Shown: piece after piece, positions 42,729 through 51,007 of the stretch
Layout: the number at the start of each line of letters is the position of its first letter
How positions within the stretch are numbered: the first letter of the stretch is position 1
Assembly: GCF_001514125.1 (NCBI RefSeq)
Contig: NZ_KQ948565.1
Span: 69,776-133,775 of the forward strand
DNA length: 64,000 nucleotides
Reading direction: 5' to 3'
From: Streptomyces longwoodensis
GTDB lineage: Bacteria > Actinomycetota > Actinomycetes > Streptomycetales > Streptomycetaceae
Position numbers and translations under genes: made by a program
Notes under the pieces: generated by a model
Told to the model about the DNA's origin: nothing
Seen by the model: the letters and a program-made list of their open reading frames with translations, nothing else
Database searches by the model: none

Positions 42729-44306
42729 GTGCAGTCCAAACGCGACCAGGTGCAGGCCCACACGTTCATGATGGGCAGGCTCAGTTCGGGCCTGCTGACG
42801 GCCGACCCGGACGCCCCGGAGAGCCCCCTGGGACGCACCACCCGCGGGGTGGTGTTCGGTGTGCTGGTCACCGTCCTGGTCGGCGCGGGCGCCACCGTCT
42901 ACGGGCTGCTGCGTCCCGGCGGCAACGACGGGTGGCGTGACGGCCCGCACCTGGTGGTCAACCGCGACACCGGTGCCCGCTACCTGTGGACCGGCACCGA
43001 CGGCGTCCTGCACCCGGTGCGCAACTACGCCTCGGCGCGGCTGATCGGCGGCCCGGACCTGGAGACGAGCGACGTGGGCAGCGCCTCGCTCCGGGGCACT
43101 CCGACGGGCACCGCGGTCGGCATCCCCGGCGCCCCGGACACCGTGCCGGACCCGGCGCAACTCGACTCCGGCGCCTGGCACATGTGCGTCACCGGACCGG
43201 GAGGGGCGCTCCCCAGCACCGCGGTCGGCGCGTCGGACTCCGGTGTCGGCAAGCCGGGTGCCACCACGGTGGTCGCCGGGGCACCCGTGGACTCCCGCGC
43301 CCTGGACGGCGACCGGGCGGCCCTGGTGCGCGGCCCGGACGGCACCGAGTACCTGGTGTGGCGGGGCAGCCGGCTGCCGCTCGACCGCACCTCCGACGCC
43401 CGGACCGCCCTCGGCTACGGCTCCGAACAGCCGGTGCCGGTCTCCGCGGCCTTCCTCGACGCGCTGGCCCCCGGGCCCGCCCTGAGCCCGCCCGAGGTGC
43501 CGGGGCGGGGCGAGGACGGCCCCTCACTCGGTGGCCGGGCGAGCCGGGTGGGGCAGCTGTTCAAGGTGAGCGTGCCGGGCGGTGACAGCACGTACCACCT
43601 GCTGCGCAAGGACGGCCTGGTGCCGCTGACGCGGCTGGGCGCCGCCCTGGTGCTGGGTGACCCGGCCACCCAGAAGGAGGCCTACGGAGGGCAGTCGCCC
43701 GAGGTGCGCACGGTCGGCGCGGACGTCCTGCGCGAGCACCGGGCGAAGGACGCACCCCCGGCGGGCTCCGCCGAGCTGCCGGACGCGCCGCCCGCCGCGC
43801 TGTCCGTACCGCGGGGCAGCGCACTGTGCGCCCAGGTGGACGGCGCCGACGGCGGCATCCGGATCAGCTCGGTGCTGGTCCCGCTGACCCAGCTCGCCCC
43901 GGTGGCGGTCCCGGAGGGCACCGACCGGCTCCAGGCGGCCTGCGCGCCGCCGGACGCGGCCGTCGTCCGTCCCGGGCACGGGGTGCTGGTCCGGGCGCTG
44001 CACGCCAGCGGCGCCGCACACGCGGGCACCACCTACCTGGTGGCGGACAACGGGGTGAAGTACCGGATTTCCTCCCGGACCGCGCTGTCCGCCCTCGGTT
44101 TCGGGGCCGGGGACGTCGCCTCCGTGCCGGCGCCGCTGCTGGCGGCCTTCCCGACCGGGGCGGACCTGGACCCGGCGGCCGCTACGGGCGCCTCGCAGCC
44201 CAAGGTCACGGCCCCGGCGTGTGCCGCCTCCGAGGCGAAGGAGGCCGGCACGGCGGACACGGCAGACAGGGCGGACACGGCGGACACCGCCGGCGCCGCC
44301 CAGTAA
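42729..44306 (+). CDS. eccB: Type VII secretion protein EccB
   Basis: The 525-residue protein starts VQSKRDQVQAHTFMMGRLSS, the conserved cytosolic N-terminus of EccB, then one membrane helix (about 40-62) and a large extracytoplasmic region with repeated elements (GARYLWTG, EYLVWRG, GVKYRIS) forming the EccB propeller-like domain. Two Cys in the outer part (HMCVTG, SALCAQV, LQAACAPP) suggest a disulfide, as in mycobacterial EccB. It is a core subunit. GTG 42729 follows AGGAGAGG. The C-terminal tail is Ala/Asp-rich. A 542-bp gap follows. Confidence 0.93.
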   Translation: MQSKRDQVQAHTFMMGRLSSGLLTADPDAPESPLGRTTRGVVFGVLVTVLVGAGATVYGLLRPGGNDGWRDGPHLVVNRDTGARYLWTGTDGVLHPVRNYASARLIGGPDLETSDVGSASLRGTPTGTAVGIPGAPDTVPDPAQLDSGAWHMCVTGPGGALPSTAVGASDSGVGKPGATTVVAGAPVDSRALDGDRAALVRGPDGTEYLVWRGSRLPLDRTSDARTALGYGSEQPVPVSAAFLDALAPGPALSPPEVPGRGEDGPSLGGRASRVGQLFKVSVPGGDSTYHLLRKDGLVPLTRLGAALVLGDPATQKEAYGGQSPEVRTVGADVLREHRAKDAPPAGSAELPDAPPAALSVPRGSALCAQVDGADGGIRISSVLVPLTQLAPVAVPEGTDRLQAACAPPDAAVVRPGHGVLVRALHASGAAHAGTTYLVADNGVKYRISSRTALSALGFGAGDVASVPAPLLAAFPTGADLDPAAATGASQPKVTAPACAASEAKEAGTADTADRADTADTAGAAQ

Positions 44307-44848
44307 CCCGGGCGTGGGCCCCGTCCGGACCGTACGGAAAGGAACCGGTCGAAAGCGGGGTCGAAATCCAGCCGATCTGATCGCCGCATCCGCGCGGCCG
44401 GTGCCGCCGGGCGCGGGGCCGACGACGGGAATTGACCCTCAATCAGCTCCCGCGTCCGCCGCGAACCGGCGCGAGGAAAGCCCGGCACGGAGGAGAAAGC
44501 TCAAATCAACCTCAGAATATGCCGTCCGGGAGCCGGCGCATTTCCCCGGGCGACGCGGACATTTCGGAAACGGGCCGTCGCGGTGACCGTTTGCCGACTT
44601 CGCGTGCCCGCTTCGGGCCCGTATCCCGGGGAGCGGCGGAAATCCGGGCGGGTGAGCTCGTCGACGGAACACACGGATGTCTTCATCTCCAGGAAACCTT
44701 CCCGCAACTCCCCCGGTTCGCGCGGTCCTTGGCGAGCGAACCGAAGCTCAAAATCGACGCCGGAGCGCGTTGCGCGGAACGCCGGGTTCTCTTTAGCCTC
44801 AGCGGGCAACGTGGCGATCAGCAGTTGCCCGAACGAAGGGAGCGCGAC
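44307..44848. other. Long leader region before the first WXG100 gene
   Basis: The gap is less GC-rich than its surroundings. The frame of the downstream gene stays open upstream to 44432, including an ATG at 44519 behind GGAGGAG, but the added residues look unlike WXG100 proteins and GAAGGGAG before ATG 44849 is a better start. I see no small RNA. A promoter for the esx-type genes probably lies here. Confidence 0.5.
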
Positions 44849-45184
44849 ATGGCGGACAGTGCCGCGAGGAAAGCGGATTACGCCAAGGGCTTGGGGGGCG
44901 TCTCGTCCCTGGAGTCCGCCCGGAGCCAGGTCGAGAAGATCCAGAACAACGTGGCCGAGCTGGCCTCGCGTTCGGGTGTCGGCGGTGACGAGGGCCAGGC
45001 CCTTCTGAAGCTCTTCCGCAGCTGGAACGCCGAGGCGCAGAAGGTCGTCGTCCAGATCAGCAAGATGATCGACGCGCTGCAGGAGAACGTGACCTCCGCC
45101 GACCGGCTGGCGAAGGAGAACCAGGACCTCACCGAGGTCCTCAACAGCAAGACCACCCAGGGCGTCTTCGAAGCACTGCTCTGA
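44849..45184 (+). CDS. WXG100-like small secreted protein (EsxB-type)
   Basis: The 111-residue all-helical protein has the helix-turn-helix WXG100 layout with the central SWNAEA in place of the strict WxG. It lacks a signal peptide, as expected for T7SS substrates. The first helix is AARKADYAKGLGGVSSLESARSQ and the second contains IDALQENVTSADRLAKENQ. No YxxxD/E motif is present at the C-terminus. It is followed by a second WXG100 gene 88 bp downstream; the two could form a heterodimer. GAAGGGAG precedes ATG 44849. Confidence 0.82.
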   Translation: MADSAARKADYAKGLGGVSSLESARSQVEKIQNNVAELASRSGVGGDEGQALLKLFRSWNAEAQKVVVQISKMIDALQENVTSADRLAKENQDLTEVLNSKTTQGVFEALL

Positions 45185-45272
45185 TCCCCCCCACCGGCGT
45201 CGGCCCCTCGGACGACCCCGGATCCCGCTTGCTTCCCGGGCCCCGACGCCCGGCCACCCCAGAGGAGACGTC

Positions 45273-45581
45273 ATGGCCGACGGCATCATCGACGTGCGCT
45301 ATCCCGTGGTCCAGCGGACCATCGAGGAGCTGAAGGACCAGACCCAGCAGATCATCAACGCCCTCAACACCCTGGAGGACGAGCTCAAGCCGCTCGTCAG
45401 CTCCTGGGAGGGCTCCGACCAGCAGATGTACCTCCAGGTCCAGGCGGAGTGGGACCAGGCGACCAAGAACATGGCCACGCTGCTCGGTGACAGCGGCGAG
45501 CTGGTGCAGAGCATCCACGACAACCACTCCCGTGACGAGCGCAGGAGCGCCGACAACTGGGGCAACGTCCGCGCCCGGTAG
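45273..45581 (+). CDS. WXG100 family protein (EsxA-type)
   Basis: The 102-residue protein is a classic WXG100: two long helices with LVSSWEGSDQQMYLQ at the turn (WEG motif). Its helices carry typical heptad patterns (TIEELKDQTQQIINALNTLEDE; DQATKNMATLLGDSGELVQSI). It would be exported through EccC, probably bound to the partner at 44849. AGAGGAG precedes ATG 45273. The N-terminus GIIDVRYP is more like the actinobacterial EsxA than EsxB. Confidence 0.92.
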   Translation: MADGIIDVRYPVVQRTIEELKDQTQQIINALNTLEDELKPLVSSWEGSDQQMYLQVQAEWDQATKNMATLLGDSGELVQSIHDNHSRDERRSADNWGNVRAR

Positions 45582-45697
45582 CACCGGACGGGCCCCTCGC
45601 CGGCACGGCGGCCCGCACACCGGGCGCCGGCCGGCCCCACCGGCTCCCCGAGCACTGTCGACCACTCGTCCCGTACCAAGCCGCAGGAGGACGTCCC

Positions 45698-46168
45698 ATG
45701 GCCGGTGAGAAGGCCGACGTCAAGCACTTCGACCTCAAGCAGATGGAGAACTTCCGGGACAACGAGGTCCAGCCGGTGTACACCGCCGCGAAGAAGCACC
45801 GTGAGGTCGGTGACGGCGCCCACATCCGGCCGCTCGGCCAGCTCATCGACGGGCACACCACGCCGGGCAACCTCGACCAGAACCAACAGCTCCTGCGCAT
45901 CGGCAAGATGGCCACCGAGCCCCTGGTGTCGGGTCCCAAGCTGATCGAGGACATACGGGCGGCGGCCGAGGCGATCGACAAGCTGCTCGGTGACCAGATG
46001 GACCTCTTCAAGGAGCTGAAGGAAGCCCTCAGCGACACCATCGAAGAGGCCAACAAGACCAAGGACAAGAACCTCAGCGCCATCGACGCGCAGACGCTGC
46101 TCACGACCTTCCAGGAGGTCGACACCCTCACCGCCGGCGGCTCCGGCGGCGGCAAGAAAGACACCTGA
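45698..46168 (+). CDS. Helical T7SS-associated protein of unknown function
   Basis: The 156-residue protein is predicted almost fully alpha-helical (FDLKQMENFRDNEVQPVYTA, KLIEDIRAAAEAIDKLL, DLFKELKEALSDTIEEANK) with a Gly/Ser/Lys tail and no signal peptide or membrane helix. It lacks a WxG motif but has the size and helicity of ESX secretion-associated proteins that accompany WXG100 genes. GCAGGAGG precedes ATG 45698. It may be an export partner of the large protein encoded next. I do not recognise a family beyond that. Confidence 0.78.
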   Translation: MAGEKADVKHFDLKQMENFRDNEVQPVYTAAKKHREVGDGAHIRPLGQLIDGHTTPGNLDQNQQLLRIGKMATEPLVSGPKLIEDIRAAAEAIDKLLGDQMDLFKELKEALSDTIEEANKTKDKNLSAIDAQTLLTTFQEVDTLTAGGSGGGKKDT

Positions 46169-46293
46169 CAGCGCGGCGCGCGCCGGCCCGGTCCGAGGAC
46201 CGCGGGCCGGCCCGCGCAGGACTCCCGGCAGCACACCCGGCACGACGACGGGCGCCGGGGCGCACGTCACGCACCGACCAGAAAGGGCGCCCG

Positions 46294-49200
46294 GTGGCCG
46301 ACCGTTACGATCCCAACTCCGTTGCGAACCTGGACAAGTTCGACAATGCCGGCGATCCGTCGTCCGACACCTGGGCCACCCTGGTCAAGCACATCACCGG
46401 CTACCCGGTCCCGGACCGCGCCACGGTCTTCGACAACCTGCGCTCCGACCACGGCGGCAAGCTGTTCCGGATGGACATCAAGGACCGTAGCCTCAGCCTG
46501 CTGGTGCAGGACTCCGGGTTCCTGAGGAACAACGGCGAGGACTACGACATCTGGTTCTTCGACCGGGGCAAGAAGACCCTGATCAAGCAGGCCCGGATCG
46601 TCTTCGAGGGCCGGGTGAAGGCCGGCGAGGAGATCATCTTCGCGGCCCCCGGGTCCGACGACGTGCACAACGCCCAGGTCCGTGAGGGCAACGAGTTCAC
46701 GGACTACAACAAGGACAAGATGAGCACGATCCCGCTCGCCCGGTACATGAACGGGCCGCGGGCGGCGCTCCTCGCCCTGCTCGGCGGCAGCACCCAGGAC
46801 GCCCGGTTCAGCAACCTGAGCGTGGGCGGCGGCGACGTGGTCGACCTGAACTCCTTCAACGCCACCGGTGACTCCTTCGACTACGCCGCCAAGTTCTTCA
46901 AGGACCACGCGCTGGTCCTCAAGGACTGGGAGGACCGCTTCGGCCGGGACGACGCCAGCTGGAAGGGCGAGGCCGCGGAGGTCTTCCGCAGCCTGCTGAA
47001 GAAGATCCGCGAGAACTACGACAACTACGTCGAGACGTTCAACTCCAGCCTGGGCTCGGGCAGCGAGACGGGCACCGGCAACACCGTCTACTCCCGTGCG
47101 CTGTCCCTGGGCCGCAAGTACCTGACGGACGCGGCCGACACCCTGCTCAAGGCGTGGCTGGACTGGGCCAAGTCCCCCTACTACGACCCGCACCAGGTGC
47201 TGCGCTACGTCCTGGACGACCTGGCCCAGTGGGTGGACGCCAACAACGTAGCCAAGACCGACATCAAGGTCTCGTCCTCGCGCTACGGCAGTTCCACGTA
47301 CCACGTGCCGCAGGCCGGCTTCCTGCAGGAGCACCCCGAGTACGGCGACCTCAACGACATCGCCAACTGGGCGAAGGTCGGCGACAAGGCGGTGAAGATC
47401 TGGAGCCAGGGCGTCGACGAGTACCTGGGCAAGCCCGCCGCCCAGGTGCAGTCCGCCCTCAACAACCACTTCCTCGACCTGGGCGGGGACTTCAAGGACA
47501 ACCTGCCCGAACCGAAGTCGACCAGCACGGCCGCCGACGACTACGAGAAGAAGAAGCTGAAGGAGGAGAAGGACGAGGTCAACCGGCAGAACGAGGAGAA
47601 CCGCAAGTACCAGGACGAGTTGCGCAAGGAGCAGGAGCGCCAGCGCGAGGAGGACCGCAAGTACCAGGATGACCTGCGCAAGGAACAGAACAAGCAGCGG
47701 GAGGAGGACAAGAAGTACCAGGACGACCTGCGCAAGGAACAGAACCAGCAGCGCGAGGAGGACAAGAAGTACCAGGACGACCTGCGCGCCCAGCAGCAGC
47801 GCGAGCAGGACGAGGCCAAGAAGTACCAGGACGACCTCCGCAAGGAACAGAACCAGCAGCGCGACGAGGACAAGAAGTACGCGGACGAGCTGCGCGAGGA
47901 GCAGCGCCGCGAGCAGGAGGAGGCCAAGCGCGAGGCCGAGGAGCAGCGCAAGGCCGCGCAGGAGAGCCTGGACGGCCTCAACGACCCCGATACGGTCAAG
48001 GAGCAGAACCTCGACGGCCTCGACGGCCTGCTGAACGGCAACCTCCCGGTCACCGAGAGCGCCGGCGACCTGAACGGCGACGGCAACCAGACCACCACCG
48101 GCGACGTCCCCCCGGTCACCAGCCTGGCGAACCTCGGCCCGCTCAACACCGGCTCCGGCAACGACGCGGTCACCCAGAGCCTGGGCGGCCTCGGCGGCCT
48201 CAACAACGGCGGCGGAACGTCCCTGCGCACCCCGACCGGCGGCAGCACCCAGCTCCAGGACGGCAAGCTCACCACCGGTTTCCCGGACGGCAGCAGCACC
48301 TCCTTCGACCCGGACACCGGCGTGCTCACCACCACCCACCCCGACGGCTCCGTCACCACGACCGACCTCGGCAACGGCGCCAAGGTGACCAACCCGGACG
48401 GCTCGGTCACGTCCCTGGGCGACGACGGCAAGCTGACGACCACCTTCCCCGACGGCACCACCCAGACCGTCGACCCCACCACCGGACAGGCGACGACGAC
48501 CGACCCGGGCGGCCACACCACGACGACGGACCTGGGCAGCCTCACCGGCCTCAACGGCAGCGACGGGGTGCTGGACACCCCGACCGGGGGCAGTACGCAG
48601 CTCACCAGCGGCGGCGACCTGACCACCGACTTCCCCCACGGCGGCCACAGTTCATTCGACCCGGACACCGGGGTGCTCACCACCACCCAGCCCGACGGCT
48701 CGGTCACCACCACCGACCTCGGCAACGGCGCGACCGTCACCAACCCGGACGGCTCGACGACCAGCCTGGGCGACGACGGCAAGCTGACGACCACCTTCCC
48801 CGACGGCACCACCCAGACCGTCGACCCCACCACCGGGCAGACCACCACGACCCACCCGGACGGCACCACCAGCACAGAGAACCTGGGCAGCCTGGGGAAC
48901 CTCAACGGCAACCAGCAGCTCGGCGGCCTCCCCTCCGACGTGACGACCGAGTCGCTCGGCGACCTCGGCGGGCTGAACGCCGGCCACTCCGGCCTGGACA
49001 CCCCGACCGGAGGGTTCACCGCGCTCGACGCCGACGGCGACTTCACCACCCAGTTCGGCGACGGCAGCCACAGCGTCTTCGACCCCGACAACGGGATGCT
49101 GACCAGCACGCACGCCGACGGGTCCACCACGACCACCGACCTCACCCACGGCGCGAGGGTCACCAACCCGGACGGTTCCATCACGTCGCTGGACAACGGG

Positions 49201-49929
49201 CAGTTGACGACCACCTTCCCGGACGGCAGCAAGCAGGTCATCGACCCGGACACCGGCATCGCCACGGTCACCGACCCCCGGGGCCACACCGAGACCGTGA
49301 ACCTGCACGACCTCAACTCCTCAAGTGGTCACGGCCCTTCGAGCTCCCTCGGGGGACTGGACGACCTGGACCGCATCGGCGGGAGTCCCACCACCTCACG
49401 GGACGTGCCGCTGTCCGACCTGGGGCTCGGCAGCGGCGGCCTCGGTCCCGGCGGCGGCACGGCGGCCGCCACGGCCGGCGGCCTCACCGCGGGGTCCTTC
49501 ACCACGGACGGCAACGGGGTCGCCCCGCTCTCGGAGGGCGGGACCGCACCCCTCGCCGCGGCCGCCCAGGCCGGCGCCCCGGGCACCCCCGGGACACCCG
49601 GCAGCCCCGGCATGCCCATGGGTGGCGGCACGGGCGGCATGGGCGCGGGCGGCGAACGGGGCAACGGCGAACGGGTCCGTGCCGTCCTCGTCGACGCGGC
49701 CGAGGAGAGCGAACGGCGCAACCGCCGCCGGCGCAGCCCCTGGAACCGGCAGGAGGACGACGACACGTTCCTCGCCCCGGCCTCCCGCGTGGCGACCACC
49801 GGCGGCGACTCCCCCGAGGAGGAGCAGGAGCCCGGCCGCAGGGCCACCACCTCCGCCGACTACCTGGAGGAGGACGCGGACGTGTGGGGCACCGAGGAGG
49901 GCGGCACACCGGCCGTCATCGGCCGGTGA
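46294..49929 (+). CDS. AAWKG-family T7SS-linked protein with single-helix and beta-repeat regions
   Basis: The 1211-residue protein has an N-terminal globular domain (1-430) with DASWKGEAAEVFR at Trp223, the motif naming the AAWKG family. A highly charged segment of six 18-residue repeats (about 438-545, KYQDDLRKEQ...) follows, then three beta-rich repeats with T-F-P-D-G and D-P-x-T-G turns (about 646-1005), and a Gly/Ala-rich tail. Near the C-terminus Tyr1190 begins YLEED, fitting the YxxxD/E signal of many ESX substrates. It is probably exported. GTG 46294 is preceded by GAAAGGG. Confidence 0.82.
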   Translation: MADRYDPNSVANLDKFDNAGDPSSDTWATLVKHITGYPVPDRATVFDNLRSDHGGKLFRMDIKDRSLSLLVQDSGFLRNNGEDYDIWFFDRGKKTLIKQARIVFEGRVKAGEEIIFAAPGSDDVHNAQVREGNEFTDYNKDKMSTIPLARYMNGPRAALLALLGGSTQDARFSNLSVGGGDVVDLNSFNATGDSFDYAAKFFKDHALVLKDWEDRFGRDDASWKGEAAEVFRSLLKKIRENYDNYVETFNSSLGSGSETGTGNTVYSRALSLGRKYLTDAADTLLKAWLDWAKSPYYDPHQVLRYVLDDLAQWVDANNVAKTDIKVSSSRYGSSTYHVPQAGFLQEHPEYGDLNDIANWAKVGDKAVKIWSQGVDEYLGKPAAQVQSALNNHFLDLGGDFKDNLPEPKSTSTAADDYEKKKLKEEKDEVNRQNEENRKYQDELRKEQERQREEDRKYQDDLRKEQNKQREEDKKYQDDLRKEQNQQREEDKKYQDDLRAQQQREQDEAKKYQDDLRKEQNQQRDEDKKYADELREEQRREQEEAKREAEEQRKAAQESLDGLNDPDTVKEQNLDGLDGLLNGNLPVTESAGDLNGDGNQTTTGDVPPVTSLANLGPLNTGSGNDAVTQSLGGLGGLNNGGGTSLRTPTGGSTQLQDGKLTTGFPDGSSTSFDPDTGVLTTTHPDGSVTTTDLGNGAKVTNPDGSVTSLGDDGKLTTTFPDGTTQTVDPTTGQATTTDPGGHTTTTDLGSLTGLNGSDGVLDTPTGGSTQLTSGGDLTTDFPHGGHSSFDPDTGVLTTTQPDGSVTTTDLGNGATVTNPDGSTTSLGDDGKLTTTFPDGTTQTVDPTTGQTTTTHPDGTTSTENLGSLGNLNGNQQLGGLPSDVTTESLGDLGGLNAGHSGLDTPTGGFTALDADGDFTTQFGDGSHSVFDPDNGMLTSTHADGSTTTTDLTHGARVTNPDGSITSLDNGQLTTTFPDGSKQVIDPDTGIATVTDPRGHTETVNLHDLNSSSGHGPSSSLGGLDDLDRIGGSPTTSRDVPLSDLGLGSGGLGPGGGTAAATAGGLTAGSFTTDGNGVAPLSEGGTAPLAAAAQAGAPGTPGTPGSPGMPMGGGTGGMGAGGERGNGERVRAVLVDAAEESERRNRRRRSPWNRQEDDDTFLAPASRVATTGGDSPEEEQEPGRRATTSADYLEEDADVWGTEEGGTPAVIGR
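47605..47928 (+). repeat. Six 54-bp repeats encoding an 18-residue charged helix
   Basis: Units encode KYQDDLRKEQNKQREEDK-like sequences. Eighteen residues are exactly five helical turns, so equal residues repeat on the same helix face. The composition (Glu, Lys, Arg, Gln, Asp) is that of an ER/K single alpha-helix rather than a heptad coiled coil. Confidence 0.8.
48229..49310 (+). repeat. Three long beta-repeats in the AAWKG gene
   Basis: Repeats start at 48229, 48577 and 49000 with TPTGGSTQL/TPTGGFTAL and run about 116-141 codons. The first two share about 65 bp of near-perfect DNA identity (near 48421 and 48772), indicating recent duplication or gene conversion. Confidence 0.75.
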
Positions 49930-50089
49930 CCGGCACCCGCGCACCGCACGCCGTGCGACCCCGCCCGTCACGCCCCGGCGGCCACCAGGCAAGATCAACG
50001 GGTGAGTTGGTGCACCGGCCGGCCGGACCGACGCCGGACACGGACACCGGGCCGCACCCACGGACCCACGGAAGCAAGGAGGCGCGAGC

Positions 50090-50545
50090 GTGACGGAACC
50101 GCTGGAGAAGCGCCTGGAGAAGGCGATGGCCGAACTCCAGGCCGCTCAGGAGGCGATGGCGCGCACCGAACGCGAGCTGCGCCAGGCGTCGTTCGCGGTG
50201 CTCTCCTCCGACCGCGCCGTCCGGGCGACCGTGGGGCCGCAGGGCGAACTGACCGGGATCGAGTTCCTGGAGAACAAGTACCGCGACATGTCGCCGCAGG
50301 AGCTGGCCGCCAGCGTCCTGGAGGCGGCCGCCGCGGCCCGCGTCAAGGTGAACCGCCACGTGATGAAGGCGATGGCGCCCTTCACCGAGCCCAGCAGCAA
50401 CGTGCCGGAGCTGAAGGGCTTCGAGGTCGACTGGGAGCGCATCTTCGGACCCGAGGTGCTGCGCGACGACGACGAGGACACCGCCCGCGGCTCGGGCCAC
50501 GGCCCGGGCTGGCGGGACGCGCTCGACGAGGACGGGGAGGACTGA
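50090..50545 (+). CDS. YbaB/EbfC-like protein of the T7SS cassette
   Basis: The 151-residue protein has a YbaB/EbfC-type fold: an N-terminal helix (EKRLEKAMAELQAAQEAMARTE), beta-strands with VRATVGPQGELTGIEFL, and a C-terminal helix with SPQELAASVLEAAAAARVKV, then an acidic tail. In actinobacterial T7SS cargo loci such proteins lie next to WXG proteins, and they may act as secretion partners rather than DNA-binding proteins. The tail (DEDTARGSGHG) is not typical of true EbfC. GTG 50090 follows AAGGAGG. The next gene starts 3 bp after its stop. Confidence 0.82.
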   Translation: MTEPLEKRLEKAMAELQAAQEAMARTERELRQASFAVLSSDRAVRATVGPQGELTGIEFLENKYRDMSPQELAASVLEAAAAARVKVNRHVMKAMAPFTEPSSNVPELKGFEVDWERIFGPEVLRDDDEDTARGSGHGPGWRDALDEDGED

Positions 50546-50548
50546 CCG

Positions 50549-50926
50549 GTGGGACAGCGCTACTACGTGGACCCGCACCGCATCGAGGCCCTGGCCGGGC
50601 AGCTCGAGGAGATCGGTTCGCTGGCCCGGAGCATGACCGAGCAGTTCCTGGACGAGCTGGCCCCCACGGCCAGCTGGCCCGGCACCGACGGGGAGTTCGC
50701 CGAGAAGGCGAAGCCGCAGGAACAGAAGGAGCGGCAGACCACCAAGGACACGATGATGTCCATCCGCGACGCCCTGGTCGGCATCACCGACGCGACCCTC
50801 AGCCAGGTCCGGATGATGAAGGACACCCGGGACCGCAACATCGACGACATCGAGCAGCGCACCAGCCGGATCGACACCCACGGGCTGAACGGCGACGGGG
50901 GCCCGAGCGGGCATGGTCGCCGCTGA
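50549..50926 (+). CDS. WXG100-like protein (WPG), partner of the giant downstream protein
   Basis: The 125-residue helical protein has the WXG100 layout with TASWPGTDGEFAEKAKP at the turn (WPG in place of WxG), after an N-terminal helix (YYVDPHRIEALAGQLEEIG). It lies 3 bp after the YbaB-like gene and 81 bp before the giant ORF, so all three form one operon. WXG proteins next to a large T7SS cargo usually bind its N-terminus. The C-terminal tail (DTHGLNGDGGPSGHGRR) is disordered. GTG 50549 follows GGGGAGG. Confidence 0.83.
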   Translation: MGQRYYVDPHRIEALAGQLEEIGSLARSMTEQFLDELAPTASWPGTDGEFAEKAKPQEQKERQTTKDTMMSIRDALVGITDATLSQVRMMKDTRDRNIDDIEQRTSRIDTHGLNGDGGPSGHGRR

Positions 50927-51007
50927 CCCCAGCGTCCCGGGCCGCTCCCCCGCCACACCGGGAGCGGCCGCCGCGCGCTGCCCGCACGCCCGCCGAGGGG
51001 ACCACCG

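Noticed and set aside
46267..48648. Minus-strand frame encoding long Leu/Val stretches that look like a membrane protein
   Set aside because: The hydrophobic stretches are the reverse of the charged KYQDDLRKEQ repeats in the AAWKG gene; codon bias and the plus-strand protein domains support the plus-strand gene only.
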